64,000 nt of DNA from Ancylobacter aquaticus (GCF_004339465.1 NZ_SMFY01000001.1:1364001-1428000), one strand, 5' to 3'. Counted from the stretch's first letter, positions 47,289 through 58,516 are shown. Notes: a model not told the origin generated them from the letters alone. A program made the numbers and translations.

Positions 47289-47759
47289 ATGATCGTGTGT
47301 TCGTGCAATGTGCTTTCCGATCGTCAGATCCGCAGCGCGGTGACGGAGACGCCGGCGTCTGTCCGCACAGTGGGGCAGGTCTATCGCTGCCTCGGCTGCA
47401 GCGCCCAATGCGGGCGTTGCGCGCGCACCATCCGCAAACTGCTCGACGACGTGAACGCCAGTGCCTGCGGCAGCTGCCCGCTGGACTGCCCCGTGTCGGC
47501 GCAGGCGCCGGGCCAGCCCGCGCAGCCGCATGGCGGGCACAGCCACGTCGGGCACGGTCACGCCACGCATAGTCAGACCGAGCCTGCCTATGGCGGTCAC
47601 GGCGAACATTTCCACCCGCACGCCCAAAATCACGCTCACGCCCATGGCGAGCAGGGCCACGCCCACAGCAACGGCCGGCACACCCGCACCCCGCGCCGGC
47701 TCGTGCCCGGCGACCACCCCCGGCGGGCGCATCTGGGCCATGCCGTGGCCGCCGAATAG
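47289..47759 (+). CDS. Bacterioferritin-associated ferredoxin (Bfd) with His-rich C-terminal extension
   Basis: In Bfd proteins a [2Fe-2S] centre donates electrons to bacterioferritin so that stored iron can leave. Residues 1-55 fit: Cys4 and Cys6 in IVCSCN and Cys41 and Cys44 in AQCGRC are the expected ligands. Cys34 and Cys37 add to the usual set, and Cys60, Cys63 and Cys67 follow. Residues 81-151 then form an extension with 19 histidines in clusters such as HGGHSHVGHGHATH. Normal Bfd has about 60-90 residues, so this tail is exceptional and probably binds metal. An Irr-type box lies just upstream and bacterioferritin follows 169 bases later. Confidence 0.85.
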   Translation: MIVCSCNVLSDRQIRSAVTETPASVRTVGQVYRCLGCSAQCGRCARTIRKLLDDVNASACGSCPLDCPVSAQAPGQPAQPHGGHSHVGHGHATHSQTEPAYGGHGEHFHPHAQNHAHAHGEQGHAHSNGRHTRTPRRLVPGDHPRRAHLGHAVAAE

Positions 47760-47876
47760 GCCTTCGCCTCTCGTGCAGATGCCTGATGCCGGCCACGGCG
47801 CGTTGCCGTGCCAGGTCGATACCGGGTGAAAACCGGGTCGCGCTCCCGGCGTTGCGCGATAATAGGTTGCCTATTC

Positions 47877-47893
47877 CTTAGAAGTTTTCTAAA
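47877..47893. promoter_or_regulatory. Irr/ICE-type box ahead of bacterioferritin
   Basis: CTTAGAA-GTT-TTCTAAA matches the iron control element with one mismatch at the first base. It is 35 bases before the bfr ATG, consistent with Irr repression of iron storage under iron limitation. Confidence 0.72.
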
Positions 47894-47928
47894 CAGATGG
47901 CGCAAGCTCGAACAAGGAGGCGCGCGCC

Positions 47929-48405
47929 ATGAAGGGCGATTCAAAGGTTATCGACTATCTCAACCGCGGCGTCCGCTCGGAGCTCACCGCGATCAACCAG
48001 TACTGGCTGCATTACCGCATGCTGGACAACTGGGGGTACAAGAAGCTGGCCGCCAAGTGGCGCGCCGAATCGATCGAGGAAATGCAGCACGCCGATCGCT
48101 TCATCGATCGCATCCTTTTCCTTGAGGGCCTGCCCAACCTGCAGGTGCTCGACCCGCTGCGCATCGGCCAGGACATCAAGGAAGTGATCGAGTGCGATCT
48201 CGCCGCCGAGATCGAGGCACGCGCGCTTTATCAGGAAGCGGCGACCTATGCCGACTCGGTGCAGGACTATCCCAGCCGAGACCTCTTCAAGGAGTTGATG
48301 AAGGACGAGGAAGGCCATATCGACTTCCTTGAAACCCAGCTCGACCTGATCGCCAATCTCGGCATCCAGCTTTACGCCCAGCACCATATTGGCGGGCTCG
48401 ACTGA
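47929..48405 (+). CDS. bfr: Bacterioferritin
   Basis: Heme-containing iron-storage protein forming 24-mers, 158 residues, the normal length. The ferroxidase ligands are in [26 protein letters not shown] and [12 protein letters not shown]. The heme-ligating methionine at the usual place near residue 52 is the Met in EEMQH. It starts [14 protein letters not shown] with a GGAGG ribosome site and is followed by a strong hairpin. Confidence 0.96.
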   Translation: MKGDSKVIDYLNRGVRSELTAINQYWLHYRMLDNWGYKKLAAKWRAESIEEMQHADRFIDRILFLEGLPNLQVLDPLRIGQDIKEVIECDLAAEIEARALYQEAATYADSVQDYPSRDLFKELMKDEEGHIDFLETQLDLIANLGIQLYAQHHIGGLD

Positions 48406-48433
48406 TCAGGCGCGGTTCGTCGACACGTCTGAG

Positions 48434-48461
48434 AGAAGGCCGGTCTTGAGACCGGCCTTCT
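48434..48461 (+). terminator. Hairpin terminator after bfr
   Basis: AGAAGGCCGGTCT and AGACCGGCCTTCT form a perfect thirteen-base-pair stem 29 bases beyond the bfr stop. The following bases are only mildly T-rich. Confidence 0.7.
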
Positions 48462-48538
48462 GCGTTCTGGGGTCCGGTCCCGCAGCAGGCGCTGCGCGAT
48501 TTACCTCGCGGCTTCAATCCCTTCCGATCCAGTTTTTG

Positions 48539-48555
48539 ATTAGACTTATTCTAAC
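48539..48555. promoter_or_regulatory. Weaker Irr/ICE-type box ahead of the ferric-iron binding protein gene
   Basis: ATTAGAC-TTA-TTCTAAC retains both inner half-site cores (TTAGA and TTCTAA) of the iron control element, with mismatches at the outer bases and one inner base. It lies about 120 bases before the gene, the kind of distal position where Irr activates uptake genes. Confidence 0.5.
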
Positions 48556-48675
48556 TTATTGAGTTCACTTAGCTTTTCGTTGACCGTCGAGCGCCCTTCG
48601 GATACCGCCTGCAGCAGACGTAACGTCAACCATGCGATCGCCTGCTGATCGGCGGTCCGCACGCAGGAGACGCCG

Positions 48676-49725
48676 ATGACCGCCCGCACGCCGACCCGCT
48701 CTGCCCGCCGCCTCGCTCTCGGGGGCTTCATTGCCGCCAGCCTGGCGCTGGCGCCCTTCGCCGCCATGGCGGAAGAAGTGGTCAACATCTACACCACCCG
48801 CGAGCCGGGCCTGGCCAAGCCGCTGTTCGATGCCTTCACCGAGAAGACCGGCGTCAAGGTGAACAGCGTGTTCGTCAAGGACGGCCTCGCCGAGCGGGTG
48901 AAGGCCGAGGGCGCGGCTTCCCCGGCCGATGTGCTGATGACGGTGGATGTTGGCGCGCTGCTCGACCTCGTCGACCAGGGCGTTACCCAGCCGGTGAAGT
49001 CGGACGTGCTGGAAAAGGCCATCCCCGCCAATCTGCGTGGTCCCGACGGCGGGTGGTTTGCGCTGTCCGCCCGCGCCCGCGTCGCCTACACGTCCAAGGA
49101 CCGGGTCAAGGACACGGCGATCACCTATGAGAGCTTCGCTGACCCGAAGTGGAAGGGCGAAGTCTGCATCCGCTCGGGCAAGCACCCCTACAACACCGCG
49201 CTGATCGCCGCCTATATCGTCCATCACGGCGAGGCGAAGGCTGAGGAATGGCTGAAGGGCGTGAAGGCCAATCTCGCCCGCAAGGCGGCCGGCGGCGACC
49301 GTGAAGTGGCGCGCGATATTCTCGGCGACATCTGCGATCTCGGCCTCGCCAATTCCTACTATGTGGGCCTGATGCGCTCCGGCAAGGGCGGCCCCGAGCA
49401 GGAGGAATGGGCGAAAGCGATCAACGTCGTGCTGCCCACCTTCGAGAATGGCGGCACCCATGTGAACATTTCCGGCGCCACCGTCGCCAAGAACGCGCCG
49501 AACAAGGACAACGCCGTCAAGCTGCTGGAATATCTCGTCTCCCCCGAAGCGCAGGACCTCTACGCCAAGGGCAATTTCGAGTATCCGGTGGTTCCCGGCG
49601 CGCCGGTTGATCCGATCATTGCCGCCTTCGGCCCGCTCAAGGTCGACAATGTCGATCTCGTCGCGGTCGCCAAGGCCCGCAAGGCGGCGACCAACCTCGC
49701 CGACAAGGTTGGCTTCGACAACTGA
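48676..49725 (+). CDS. Ferric-iron ABC transporter, periplasmic binding protein (FbpA-like)
   Basis: Exported Fe(III)-binding protein of 349 residues. The signal peptide (RSARRLALGGFIAASLALAPFAAMAEE) is followed by VNIYTTREPGLAKPLFDAF, the start of the family, and by segments WKGEVCIRSGKHPYNTAL and NSYYVGLM, the latter containing the Tyr pair that coordinates iron in FbpA/FutA proteins. It has a GGAG ribosome site. The permease gene follows after a hairpin, and an Irr-type box lies upstream. Confidence 0.93.
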   Translation: MTARTPTRSARRLALGGFIAASLALAPFAAMAEEVVNIYTTREPGLAKPLFDAFTEKTGVKVNSVFVKDGLAERVKAEGAASPADVLMTVDVGALLDLVDQGVTQPVKSDVLEKAIPANLRGPDGGWFALSARARVAYTSKDRVKDTAITYESFADPKWKGEVCIRSGKHPYNTALIAAYIVHHGEAKAEEWLKGVKANLARKAAGGDREVARDILGDICDLGLANSYYVGLMRSGKGGPEQEEWAKAINVVLPTFENGGTHVNISGATVAKNAPNKDNAVKLLEYLVSPEAQDLYAKGNFEYPVVPGAPVDPIIAAFGPLKVDNVDLVAVAKARKAATNLADKVGFDN

Positions 49726-49779
49726 GTCCCTTGAAGGCGGCGTTTTCGCGCGCCGCTAGAGCTTCACCGACATGATTGG

Positions 49780-49806
49780 GTCCCGGGGTGCCTGCCGCCC
49801 CGGGAC
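49780..49806 (+). terminator. GC hairpin between binding-protein and permease genes
   Basis: GTCCCGGGG and CCCCGGGAC form a nine-base-pair stem with a nine-base loop followed by GTTTTGG, only 12 bases before the permease ATG. It probably attenuates the permease relative to the binding protein, a usual arrangement in ABC operons. Confidence 0.6.
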
Positions 49807-49817
49807 GTTTTGGCGAA

Positions 49818-51482
49818 ATGAGCCTGGTTCTCTCCCGCAGCCCGCGCCGCGCCCCCGTCACCGGCTCCCGTCTTGTGCGGGCGGCGGCGGGGGCGGTCGT
49901 GCTTCTGGTGCTGCTGCCGCTGCTGGCGCTGGGTTGGACCGCGCTGCAGGGCTCGGGCGATCTCTGGCCGCACCTCATCGCCAATGTCATTCCGCACGCC
50001 CTGCTGGAAACCTCGCTGCTGGTGCTCGGCGTCGGCGCCTTTGTCGCCATCATCGGCACAGGTACGGCGTGGCTGGTGGCAGTGTGCCGCTTTCCCGGGC
50101 GTGGCGTGTTTGAATGGGCGCTGCTGCTGCCACTCGCCATTCCGACCTATATCCAGGCCTTCGTCTATGTCGATGCGGTGCACCCGCTGGGGCCCATTCC
50201 CACCTTGATCCGCACCAGCTTCGGCCTGCGCCCGCGCGACCTCTGGCTGCCGGAGGTGCGCTCGCTGCCGGGCTGCATCATCCTCCTCGGGCTGGTGCTC
50301 TACCCCTATGTCTATCTCTCCGCCCGGGCCGCCTTCCTGGTGCAGACCGCCTCGGTGCTGGACGCCGCCCGCACGCTGGGGGCGGGGGCGGGGGAGGCTT
50401 TCTTCCGCATCGCCCTGCCGCTCGCCCGCCCGGCCATCGCGGTGGGGGTGACGCTGGCGCTGATGGAGACGGTGAACGACATCGGCGCCTCCGAATTTCT
50501 CGGCGTGCAGACGCTGACCCTGTCGATCTATTCCACCTGGCTCAACCGTTCCAGCCTGCCCGGCGCGGCGCAGATCGCGCTATGCATGCTGCTGCTGATG
50601 TTCGCGCTGGTGATGCTGGAGCGCTGGGGGCGGCGCCATCAGAAAACCGGCAATATCGGCGATCGTGCCCGCCCGCCGGTGCGGCGCTCGCTCTCCGTCG
50701 GGGCAGCCGCGCTGGCCTTCATCGCATGCCTCATTCCCGTTGTGCTCGGCTTCGTGCTGCCCGCCGGCCATCTCGCTTTGACGGCGTGGAAGCGCGTGTC
50801 GTTCCACGGTGTTTCCCAGACGATCCTTACCGAGACCGCGAACACCGCGCTGTTCGCCGCGCTCGGCACCGTGCTCGCTTTGCTGCTTGGCTTCGCCGTG
50901 GTGGTGGCGCTGCGCACGGGGGCGCTGCGCTCCGGGCTGGCGCTGCGCCTCGCGAGCCTGGGCTATGCCGTGCCCGGCACGGTGCTCGCGGTGGGTCTGC
51001 TGGTGCCGCTGGCGAGCTTCGACAATCTCGTCTCCGGGCTCAGCGAGCGCCTTGTTGGCGTCTCTACCGGGCTGCTGCTCTCCGGCTCCGGCGCGGCGCT
51101 CATCATCGCCTATGTCATCCGCTTCCTGGCCATTCCCATCGGCGGGCTGGAGGCCGGCTATGGCAAGGTTGGCACCACGCTCGACATGGCGGCACGGAGC
51201 CTCGGCGAGAGGCCGGGCGGCGTGGTGCGCCTCATTCACCTGCCGATGCTGCGGCCGGCGCTGGGCGGCGCGGCGCTGCTGGTATTCGTCGACTGCATGA
51301 AGGAACTGCCGGCGACGCTGATGCTGCGCCCGCTGAATTTCGAGACGCTGGCCAGCCATGTCTATGCCGAGGCCGCGCGCGGCACCTATGAGGACGGCGC
51401 GCTGGCGGCGCTGCTCATCGTGCTGGTGGGGCTGGTGCCGGTGATCCTGCTGGCGCGACTCTCCCGGCCAAGGCAGGGGTGA
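49818..51482 (+). CDS. Ferric-iron ABC transporter, permease (FbpB-like)
   Basis: Inner-membrane permease of 554 residues made of two fused permease halves with about twelve helices, as in FbpB/SfuB. The ATPase-contact loops are ARTLGAGAGEAFFRIALPLARPAI in the first half and ARSLGERPGGVVRLIHLPMLRPAL in the second. The start at 49818 (MSLVLSRSP) gives a short cytoplasmic N-terminus; an upstream start at 49776 would run through the hairpin. No ATPase gene follows, and the next gene faces the other way. The ATPase must be encoded elsewhere. Confidence 0.92.
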   Translation: MSLVLSRSPRRAPVTGSRLVRAAAGAVVLLVLLPLLALGWTALQGSGDLWPHLIANVIPHALLETSLLVLGVGAFVAIIGTGTAWLVAVCRFPGRGVFEWALLLPLAIPTYIQAFVYVDAVHPLGPIPTLIRTSFGLRPRDLWLPEVRSLPGCIILLGLVLYPYVYLSARAAFLVQTASVLDAARTLGAGAGEAFFRIALPLARPAIAVGVTLALMETVNDIGASEFLGVQTLTLSIYSTWLNRSSLPGAAQIALCMLLLMFALVMLERWGRRHQKTGNIGDRARPPVRRSLSVGAAALAFIACLIPVVLGFVLPAGHLALTAWKRVSFHGVSQTILTETANTALFAALGTVLALLLGFAVVVALRTGALRSGLALRLASLGYAVPGTVLAVGLLVPLASFDNLVSGLSERLVGVSTGLLLSGSGAALIIAYVIRFLAIPIGGLEAGYGKVGTTLDMAARSLGERPGGVVRLIHLPMLRPALGGAALLVFVDCMKELPATLMLRPLNFETLASHVYAEAARGTYEDGALAALLIVLVGLVPVILLARLSRPRQG

Positions 51483-51576
51483 GGGCGCGGGGTGGTGGCG
51501 GCACAGGCCGGGGTCCTGCGAGGCCCGGCGTTGCCGAGCGCCTCAGGATCACGGGTGGCGGACTTCCGGCCCGCCC

Positions 51577-53583
<2,007 letters not shown>

Positions 53584-53807
53584 GGCCCTGCTCCCGTCTC
53601 CGCTCGCCGTCATCGCGGCGTTTTGCACTGCAACAGTCATAGCGCCGGGAGGTTCGCCTGTCAGGCCATCAAACAGACACAGAGCGCCAACATGGTGCGG
53701 CAACTTTTGGTACGCCACCTGCGCGCGACCCGTACCTGTCCGAGCGCCGCCTTATTTGCGCGGCTTCGCTCCGATGGGGTAGCGAGGGCGGGGAGCTTGA
53801 CGACGAA

Positions 53808-55796
53808 ATGAAGAAGTACATTCCATTCCTCCTCGTGCCGGTGGCACTGGCGATGGCGGCGGGCGTCCTTGCGCCCAAGCTCGCCTCCGAGGAGACGCTG
53901 CGGGCCGAGGCGCGGGCGATGATTGCCTCCGCCACCGGGGCCGAGCCGGTGCTCGACGGGCCGGTATCCTTCGCCGTGCTGCCCTGGCCCTCGCTGTCAA
54001 TCGGCGGGGTGAGCCTCGAAGACCCGCGTGCGCGGCTGGACGTGCCAAATGTGCGGGTGGTGCTCGACCTGCTGCCGCTGCTGGCGGGGCGCGCGCGGGC
54101 CGATCATATCGAACTCACCGACGCCAAGCTCACACTCGCCGACCCCGGCGACGGGCTGGCGGCGCTCGGCGGCTTCATCGCCGCTCTCGGCACGGCCGGG
54201 TCGCGCGGTGATCTCGTGATCATCAATGGCAGCGTGGGCATAGCCCGCGGCAGTGCGGTCGACATGCTGGTCCCGCAGGCGGACCTGACCGTTGGATGGC
54301 GTGGCGGCGGCAGCGTCGAGGTGGCGGGCAAGGCGGTCTGGCGCGACGAGACGGTGGAGATCGACGGCCGCCTCACCGGCCTGCGCGCGCTGGCGATCGG
54401 CGAGGTGGGCGGGCTCACCCTGTCGCTGACCGCGCCGCTGGCGAGCGCTACCTTCAATGGCGGGGCCCGGCTGGCGGGCGGGCCGGTCGTCTCCGGCGAC
54501 CTCAACGTGGCCGCCGGGCAATTGCGCGATGCGTTGACATGGCTGGGGATGGACGCGCCGACCGAGCGCGGCTTCGGTGCCTTCGAACTGCGCGCCATGG
54601 CGCTGCTCTCGGCGCAAGGCGCCATGCTGAGCCAGGCGCGGCTCGATCTCGACGGCAATTCCGGCATCGGTGCCTTCAATCTGCGCATCGATGGCGCGCG
54701 GCCCATGCTCCAGGGGTCGTTGGCCAGCGAGACCATAGATCTCTCGCCCTATGGCGAGCTGAGCCTGTCCAGCCCCCATCAGGGCGGCTGGAGCCGCGAG
54801 GCGATCGATCTCGGCCCGACACAGGCGCTGGATGTCGAATTGCGGCTCTCCGCCGGGCGGGTCCGCCTCGGCGACGCCGATCTGCAGCGCATGGCCGCGA
54901 GCGCCACCGCCAAGGGTGGACGGCTCTCGCTCACCATCGGCGAGGCCGAGGCCTGGGGCGGGCTGTTCCGCGCCTCCGTCCAGCTGTCGCCGCGCCCGGC
55001 CGGGCCGGGAATGAATGTGCGGGTGGACCTTTCCGCCGACGATGTGGCGCTGGGCGCGGCGCTGGGCGAATTGTTCCGGTTCCAGCGCCTCGAAGGCACC
55101 GGCTCCTTCCGGTTGTCGGCGATGGGCGGCGGTACCAGCTTCATGGACATCGCGAAGGGGCTCGGCGGCGCCTTCACCCTCACCGGCAGCAAGGGCGGGC
55201 TGGTCGGCATTGATGTCGGGCGCATCCTGGCACGGCTGGAGAAGCGCCCGCTTTCCGGCGGCGATCTGCGCGGCGGGCGCACGCCTTTCGCCGACATCGA
55301 GGTCGATGCGCGCATCGCCGACGGCATCGTCAAGCTGGACCGGCTCGATCTCTCCAGCGACACGCTGCATGTGGCGCTCGCCGGAGAAAGCCCGGTCGCC
55401 TCGCGCGCTCTCGATCTCTCCGGCGTGGCCGAGCTGGTGCGCGCGCGCACGGCCGCTAAGGCAGAGGCCAGGACGAGTGACGCGAGGAGCGGCGCCAGCC
55501 CGAACACGTTGGGTTCCGGCGGGGAGGGCGCCCCGGCTGTGGCCGGCGTCGTGGCGAGCCTGACCGGCGCCGGCACACCCGCCGTGCCCGCGAACGGGGC
55601 CGAGCTTTCATCCCCGCCCGCGCCCCCACCTTCGTCCTCCGTGGCCTTTGCGCTGCCCTTCATCGTGCGCGGCGACTGGCAGCGGCCGATCGTCCTGCCC
55701 GACCCGCAGGCGTTGATCCGCCGCTCCGGCGCCGGCCGCGCCTTGCTCGGCACCTCGGAAAAGCTGGACGTCTCCGCCCCCGCCCCCGCCCCCTGA
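53808..55796 (+). CDS. AsmA-family envelope protein
   Basis: A 662-residue protein anchored by an N-terminal helix (YIPFLLVPVALAMAAGVLAP) with the rest in the periplasm. The N-terminal AsmA domain is recognised from VLDGPVSFAVLPWPSLSIGGVSLED and the C-terminal conserved part from FRLSAMGGGTSFMDIAKGLGGAFTL. Long beta-rich proteins of this group are thought to move lipids between membranes or affect outer-membrane assembly. A Pro/Ala-rich low-complexity stretch lies near residues 550-620. Confidence 0.88.
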   Translation: MKKYIPFLLVPVALAMAAGVLAPKLASEETLRAEARAMIASATGAEPVLDGPVSFAVLPWPSLSIGGVSLEDPRARLDVPNVRVVLDLLPLLAGRARADHIELTDAKLTLADPGDGLAALGGFIAALGTAGSRGDLVIINGSVGIARGSAVDMLVPQADLTVGWRGGGSVEVAGKAVWRDETVEIDGRLTGLRALAIGEVGGLTLSLTAPLASATFNGGARLAGGPVVSGDLNVAAGQLRDALTWLGMDAPTERGFGAFELRAMALLSAQGAMLSQARLDLDGNSGIGAFNLRIDGARPMLQGSLASETIDLSPYGELSLSSPHQGGWSREAIDLGPTQALDVELRLSAGRVRLGDADLQRMAASATAKGGRLSLTIGEAEAWGGLFRASVQLSPRPAGPGMNVRVDLSADDVALGAALGELFRFQRLEGTGSFRLSAMGGGTSFMDIAKGLGGAFTLTGSKGGLVGIDVGRILARLEKRPLSGGDLRGGRTPFADIEVDARIADGIVKLDRLDLSSDTLHVALAGESPVASRALDLSGVAELVRARTAAKAEARTSDARSGASPNTLGSGGEGAPAVAGVVASLTGAGTPAVPANGAELSSPPAPPPSSSVAFALPFIVRGDWQRPIVLPDPQALIRRSGAGRALLGTSEKLDVSAPAPAP

Positions 55797-55801
55797 AGCC
55801 G

Positions 55802-58516
55802 TTACTCCGCCAGCACCCGTGTCGAGGGGAAGATGATCTCGACGATGGTGCCGACGTCCACCGCGCTGCGGATGTTGAAGGCGGCGCGGTTAGCTTCGGC
55901 CAGCGCCTTGGTTAGCGGCAGGCCGAGGCCGGTGCCGCCGGAGCCCGCGCGGGCCGAGGTGGTGATCTGGCGGAACGGCTCCATGGCGACCAGCACGTCG
56001 GATTCGGACATGCCGACCCCGGTGTCGCGCACCCGCAGCACCACTTCGCCTTCTTCCGTCAGTGTCGTCGACAGGATGACCTGCCCGCCGGGCTGGGTGA
56101 ACTTGATCGAGTTGGACACGAGGTTCAGCACGATCTGGCGGATCGAGCGCGTGTCGGCCACCACGGGAGGCAGGTCGCTGGCGAGGGAGGAGCGGATGAT
56201 GATCCGCTCGCGGTTCGCCTGCGGCTGCATGATGCCCATGCACTGCTGCACCACCTCGTTCAGCGACACGCTGGTGAAGGCGAGGTCGAGCTTGCCGGCC
56301 TCGATCTTCGAGAGGTCAAGCAGATCGTTGATCAGCGAGACGAGGTGTTCGCCCGAGGCGTGGATGTCGCGCAGATAGTCGCGGTAGCGCTGATTCTCGA
56401 CCTGCCCGAAACGCTCCTCCATCATCACTTCCGAGAAGCCGATGATGGCGTTGAGCGGGGTGCGGATCTCGTGGCTGATCTTGGCGAGGAAGTCGGATTT
56501 GGCGAGGTTGGCGCGCTCGGCGAGGCGCTTGGCCTCGATCAGCTCTTCCTCGGCGCGCTTCCACTGGGTGATGTCGCGCAGCACCGCGCAGAACTTGGTG
56601 GGATCGTCGCCCACCCGGCCCACGGTCATGAACAGCGGGATGAGTCCGCCCTCGCGCACCCGCCCGATGACCTCGCGCCCGTCATTCAGCACGCTGGCGA
56701 CGCCGTTGGAGGCGAGGCCGTCGAGATAGTCGACGGCGGCGCGGTGGCTTTCCGGGGCGAGCAGCAGGGTGAAGGATTCGCCCATCACCTCGCCGGCATT
56801 GAAGCCGAACAGCGCTTCCGCCGGGTGGTTCATCGACAGGACCGTGCCGGCGGCGTCGATCAGCACCACGCCGTCGGTGGCGGTATCGAGAATGGCGCGC
56901 AGCTCGCGGCTGGAACTCTCCGCCTCGCGGAGGGCGAGCTCGGCCTGGCGCAGGCGTTCGTCTGCCACGCGTTCGTCGGCCACGCGCTCTTCGGCGAGGA
57001 GGTCGACGGCCGGCGCGGGGATCGGGGCGGTGGAACGATGCAGAACATAGAGCATCGCCGGGCCACCCTCCCAGGGGGAGGACATCAGCCGCGCCTCGAC
57101 GCGGATCGGCGCGCCGTCGGCGCCGAGGATGGTCAGCGGCACGTCCTCGCCCGCCGCCGCGGGGCTGGTGTCGAACAGCGAGGGCAGGCCGCCCGCCGCT
57201 TCCAGCGCGGCGAGGTCGCCATGGCCGGTCCATTCCAGCAAAGCGCGGTTGGCGTAAAGCAGCCGGTCGCCACGAAAGGCGAGCAGGCCGAGCGGCAGGC
57301 GGTCCAGCACCGGGCGCTCGCCCTCCGAGAGCACGCGGCGGAAGCCGGTGGCCTCACTGAGGTTCTCGTCGTCTTTCGTGCCGGGGCCCGCGTCCGCGCC
57401 TGCCCCCGCATCGGCGGCTGGCGTCAGGCTGGCATTGTCCTGCGCCACCGGCACCAATTGCGGCACCGACTCGGATGCTGAAGCGGGGCTCGGCTCCTGC
57501 CCCGGCTCGCCGAGGTCGTCGACACCTTCCAGCCGGGCACCAAGCGCGCGGGCAATCTCGCGGAAGGCGTTGCGTTCCCCGGTCGACAGCCCTTCCCAGG
57601 AGGAGCGGACATTGTCGCGCCCGGCTTCCTGGCTACCGGCACGCAGCGGCACGACATTGGCGGGCGAGGGCACGAGGCTGAGTGTCACCCGTACCGGCGG
57701 GTTGGTGTCCGGCGCCGTCGTCTCGGGCGGGGTGATGTCCGGCTGGGCCGCCCCAGGCACCGGGCTTTCGGGAGCCGGGGTGGGCGCACGCGGCGGCGCA
57801 GCGGCCGCGAGGGGCGGCGCGGGGGGGCGTTCAAACGTGTCGGATCGGGCCTCCAGGGGCCGGCGGCCCTTGACCAGGCCGAAGCCGCGCATGCCGTCGC
57901 CACGAATGGGCGCGCCGCCCAGTTCGATCTCGATGCCATCGCCGTGCCCGGTCGGCACGTGCACCGCCAGATGGGTGAAACTGACGCCTTCCGTCACCGC
58001 CCGGTGCGCGTCCGGCGCGCCGAGCGCCCGCCAGTCGAGGCAGGCGAGATCCTGCGGCGCCCGCGCCAGCGCCGCGGCCAGGCGCGGGTCGATGCGGTTC
58101 AGCCGGGCATCGGGGCCCGTGCTCCAGGTGAAGCGGGCCGGGGCGGCGGCGGGCGCCGTCATGGCTTGCACGGGGGCAGCCGGCGGGTGGGCGGGCATCG
58201 CGTCGAGCCCCACCAGCAGCAACGCCCGTGCCCCACCAGCGGCGAGCAGGGAGCAGGCGAAAGTTGCGGGGGTGAGCGCGCCCGGCAGGCGCAACCGCTC
58301 CAGCCGCGCCGGCCGGGCGGGGCGCAGCGAGGCGGCAAGGCGCGGCGCGAGGGCCTTGAGCGTCGCCGCGTCCAGCACCGCGCGGCCGGCTTCATTGGCG
58401 GCGATCGGCGTTCCATCGGCGTGGACGAGCACGGCCGGCGCCGCGCCGGCGAGCGCGGTGGCCGCCTGAGCACGCAGGTTCTGCGTCGCCGAATTGCCGA
58501 AATCGTCGCTGTTCAT
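55802..58516 (-). CDS. PAS-domain sensor histidine kinase, PdhS/PleC/DivJ-like
   Basis: A 904-residue histidine kinase without membrane segments. The N-terminal 420 residues are Ala/Pro-rich with a degenerate sensor region. One weak PAS-like segment follows (VLDRLPLGLLAFRGDRLLYANRALLEW), then a coiled coil (ERVADERLRQAELALREAESS), a second clear PAS (LDTATDGVVLIDAAGTVLSMN) with PAC (FCAVLRDITQWKRAE), the dimerisation domain with phospho-acceptor His682 in SHEIRTPLNAIIGFSEVM, and an HATPase with N-box near 802 and DTGVG near 831. The stretch after the His closely resembles cell-cycle kinases acting on DivK. The start at 58516 is preferred; the longer frame to 58765 is low-complexity. Confidence 0.87.
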   Translation of the reverse strand: MNSDDFGNSATQNLRAQAATALAGAAPAVLVHADGTPIAANEAGRAVLDAATLKALAPRLAASLRPARPARLERLRLPGALTPATFACSLLAAGGARALLLVGLDAMPAHPPAAPVQAMTAPAAAPARFTWSTGPDARLNRIDPRLAAALARAPQDLACLDWRALGAPDAHRAVTEGVSFTHLAVHVPTGHGDGIEIELGGAPIRGDGMRGFGLVKGRRPLEARSDTFERPPAPPLAAAAPPRAPTPAPESPVPGAAQPDITPPETTAPDTNPPVRVTLSLVPSPANVVPLRAGSQEAGRDNVRSSWEGLSTGERNAFREIARALGARLEGVDDLGEPGQEPSPASASESVPQLVPVAQDNASLTPAADAGAGADAGPGTKDDENLSEATGFRRVLSEGERPVLDRLPLGLLAFRGDRLLYANRALLEWTGHGDLAALEAAGGLPSLFDTSPAAAGEDVPLTILGADGAPIRVEARLMSSPWEGGPAMLYVLHRSTAPIPAPAVDLLAEERVADERVADERLRQAELALREAESSSRELRAILDTATDGVVLIDAAGTVLSMNHPAEALFGFNAGEVMGESFTLLLAPESHRAAVDYLDGLASNGVASVLNDGREVIGRVREGGLIPLFMTVGRVGDDPTKFCAVLRDITQWKRAEEELIEAKRLAERANLAKSDFLAKISHEIRTPLNAIIGFSEVMMEERFGQVENQRYRDYLRDIHASGEHLVSLINDLLDLSKIEAGKLDLAFTSVSLNEVVQQCMGIMQPQANRERIIIRSSLASDLPPVVADTRSIRQIVLNLVSNSIKFTQPGGQVILSTTLTEEGEVVLRVRDTGVGMSESDVLVAMEPFRQITTSARAGSGGTGLGLPLTKALAEANRAAFNIRSAVDVGTIVEIIFPSTRVLAE

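Noticed and set aside
47265..47741. A 158-codon minus-strand frame opposite the His-rich bfd gene
   Set aside because: It is antisense to a gene with clear cluster ligands and an Irr box in the correct orientation. The repetitive His codons create the open antisense frame.
48539..48555. Third Irr box as a certain site
   Set aside because: It has mismatches in both half-sites, so it is kept only as a weaker candidate and not used alone to infer regulation.
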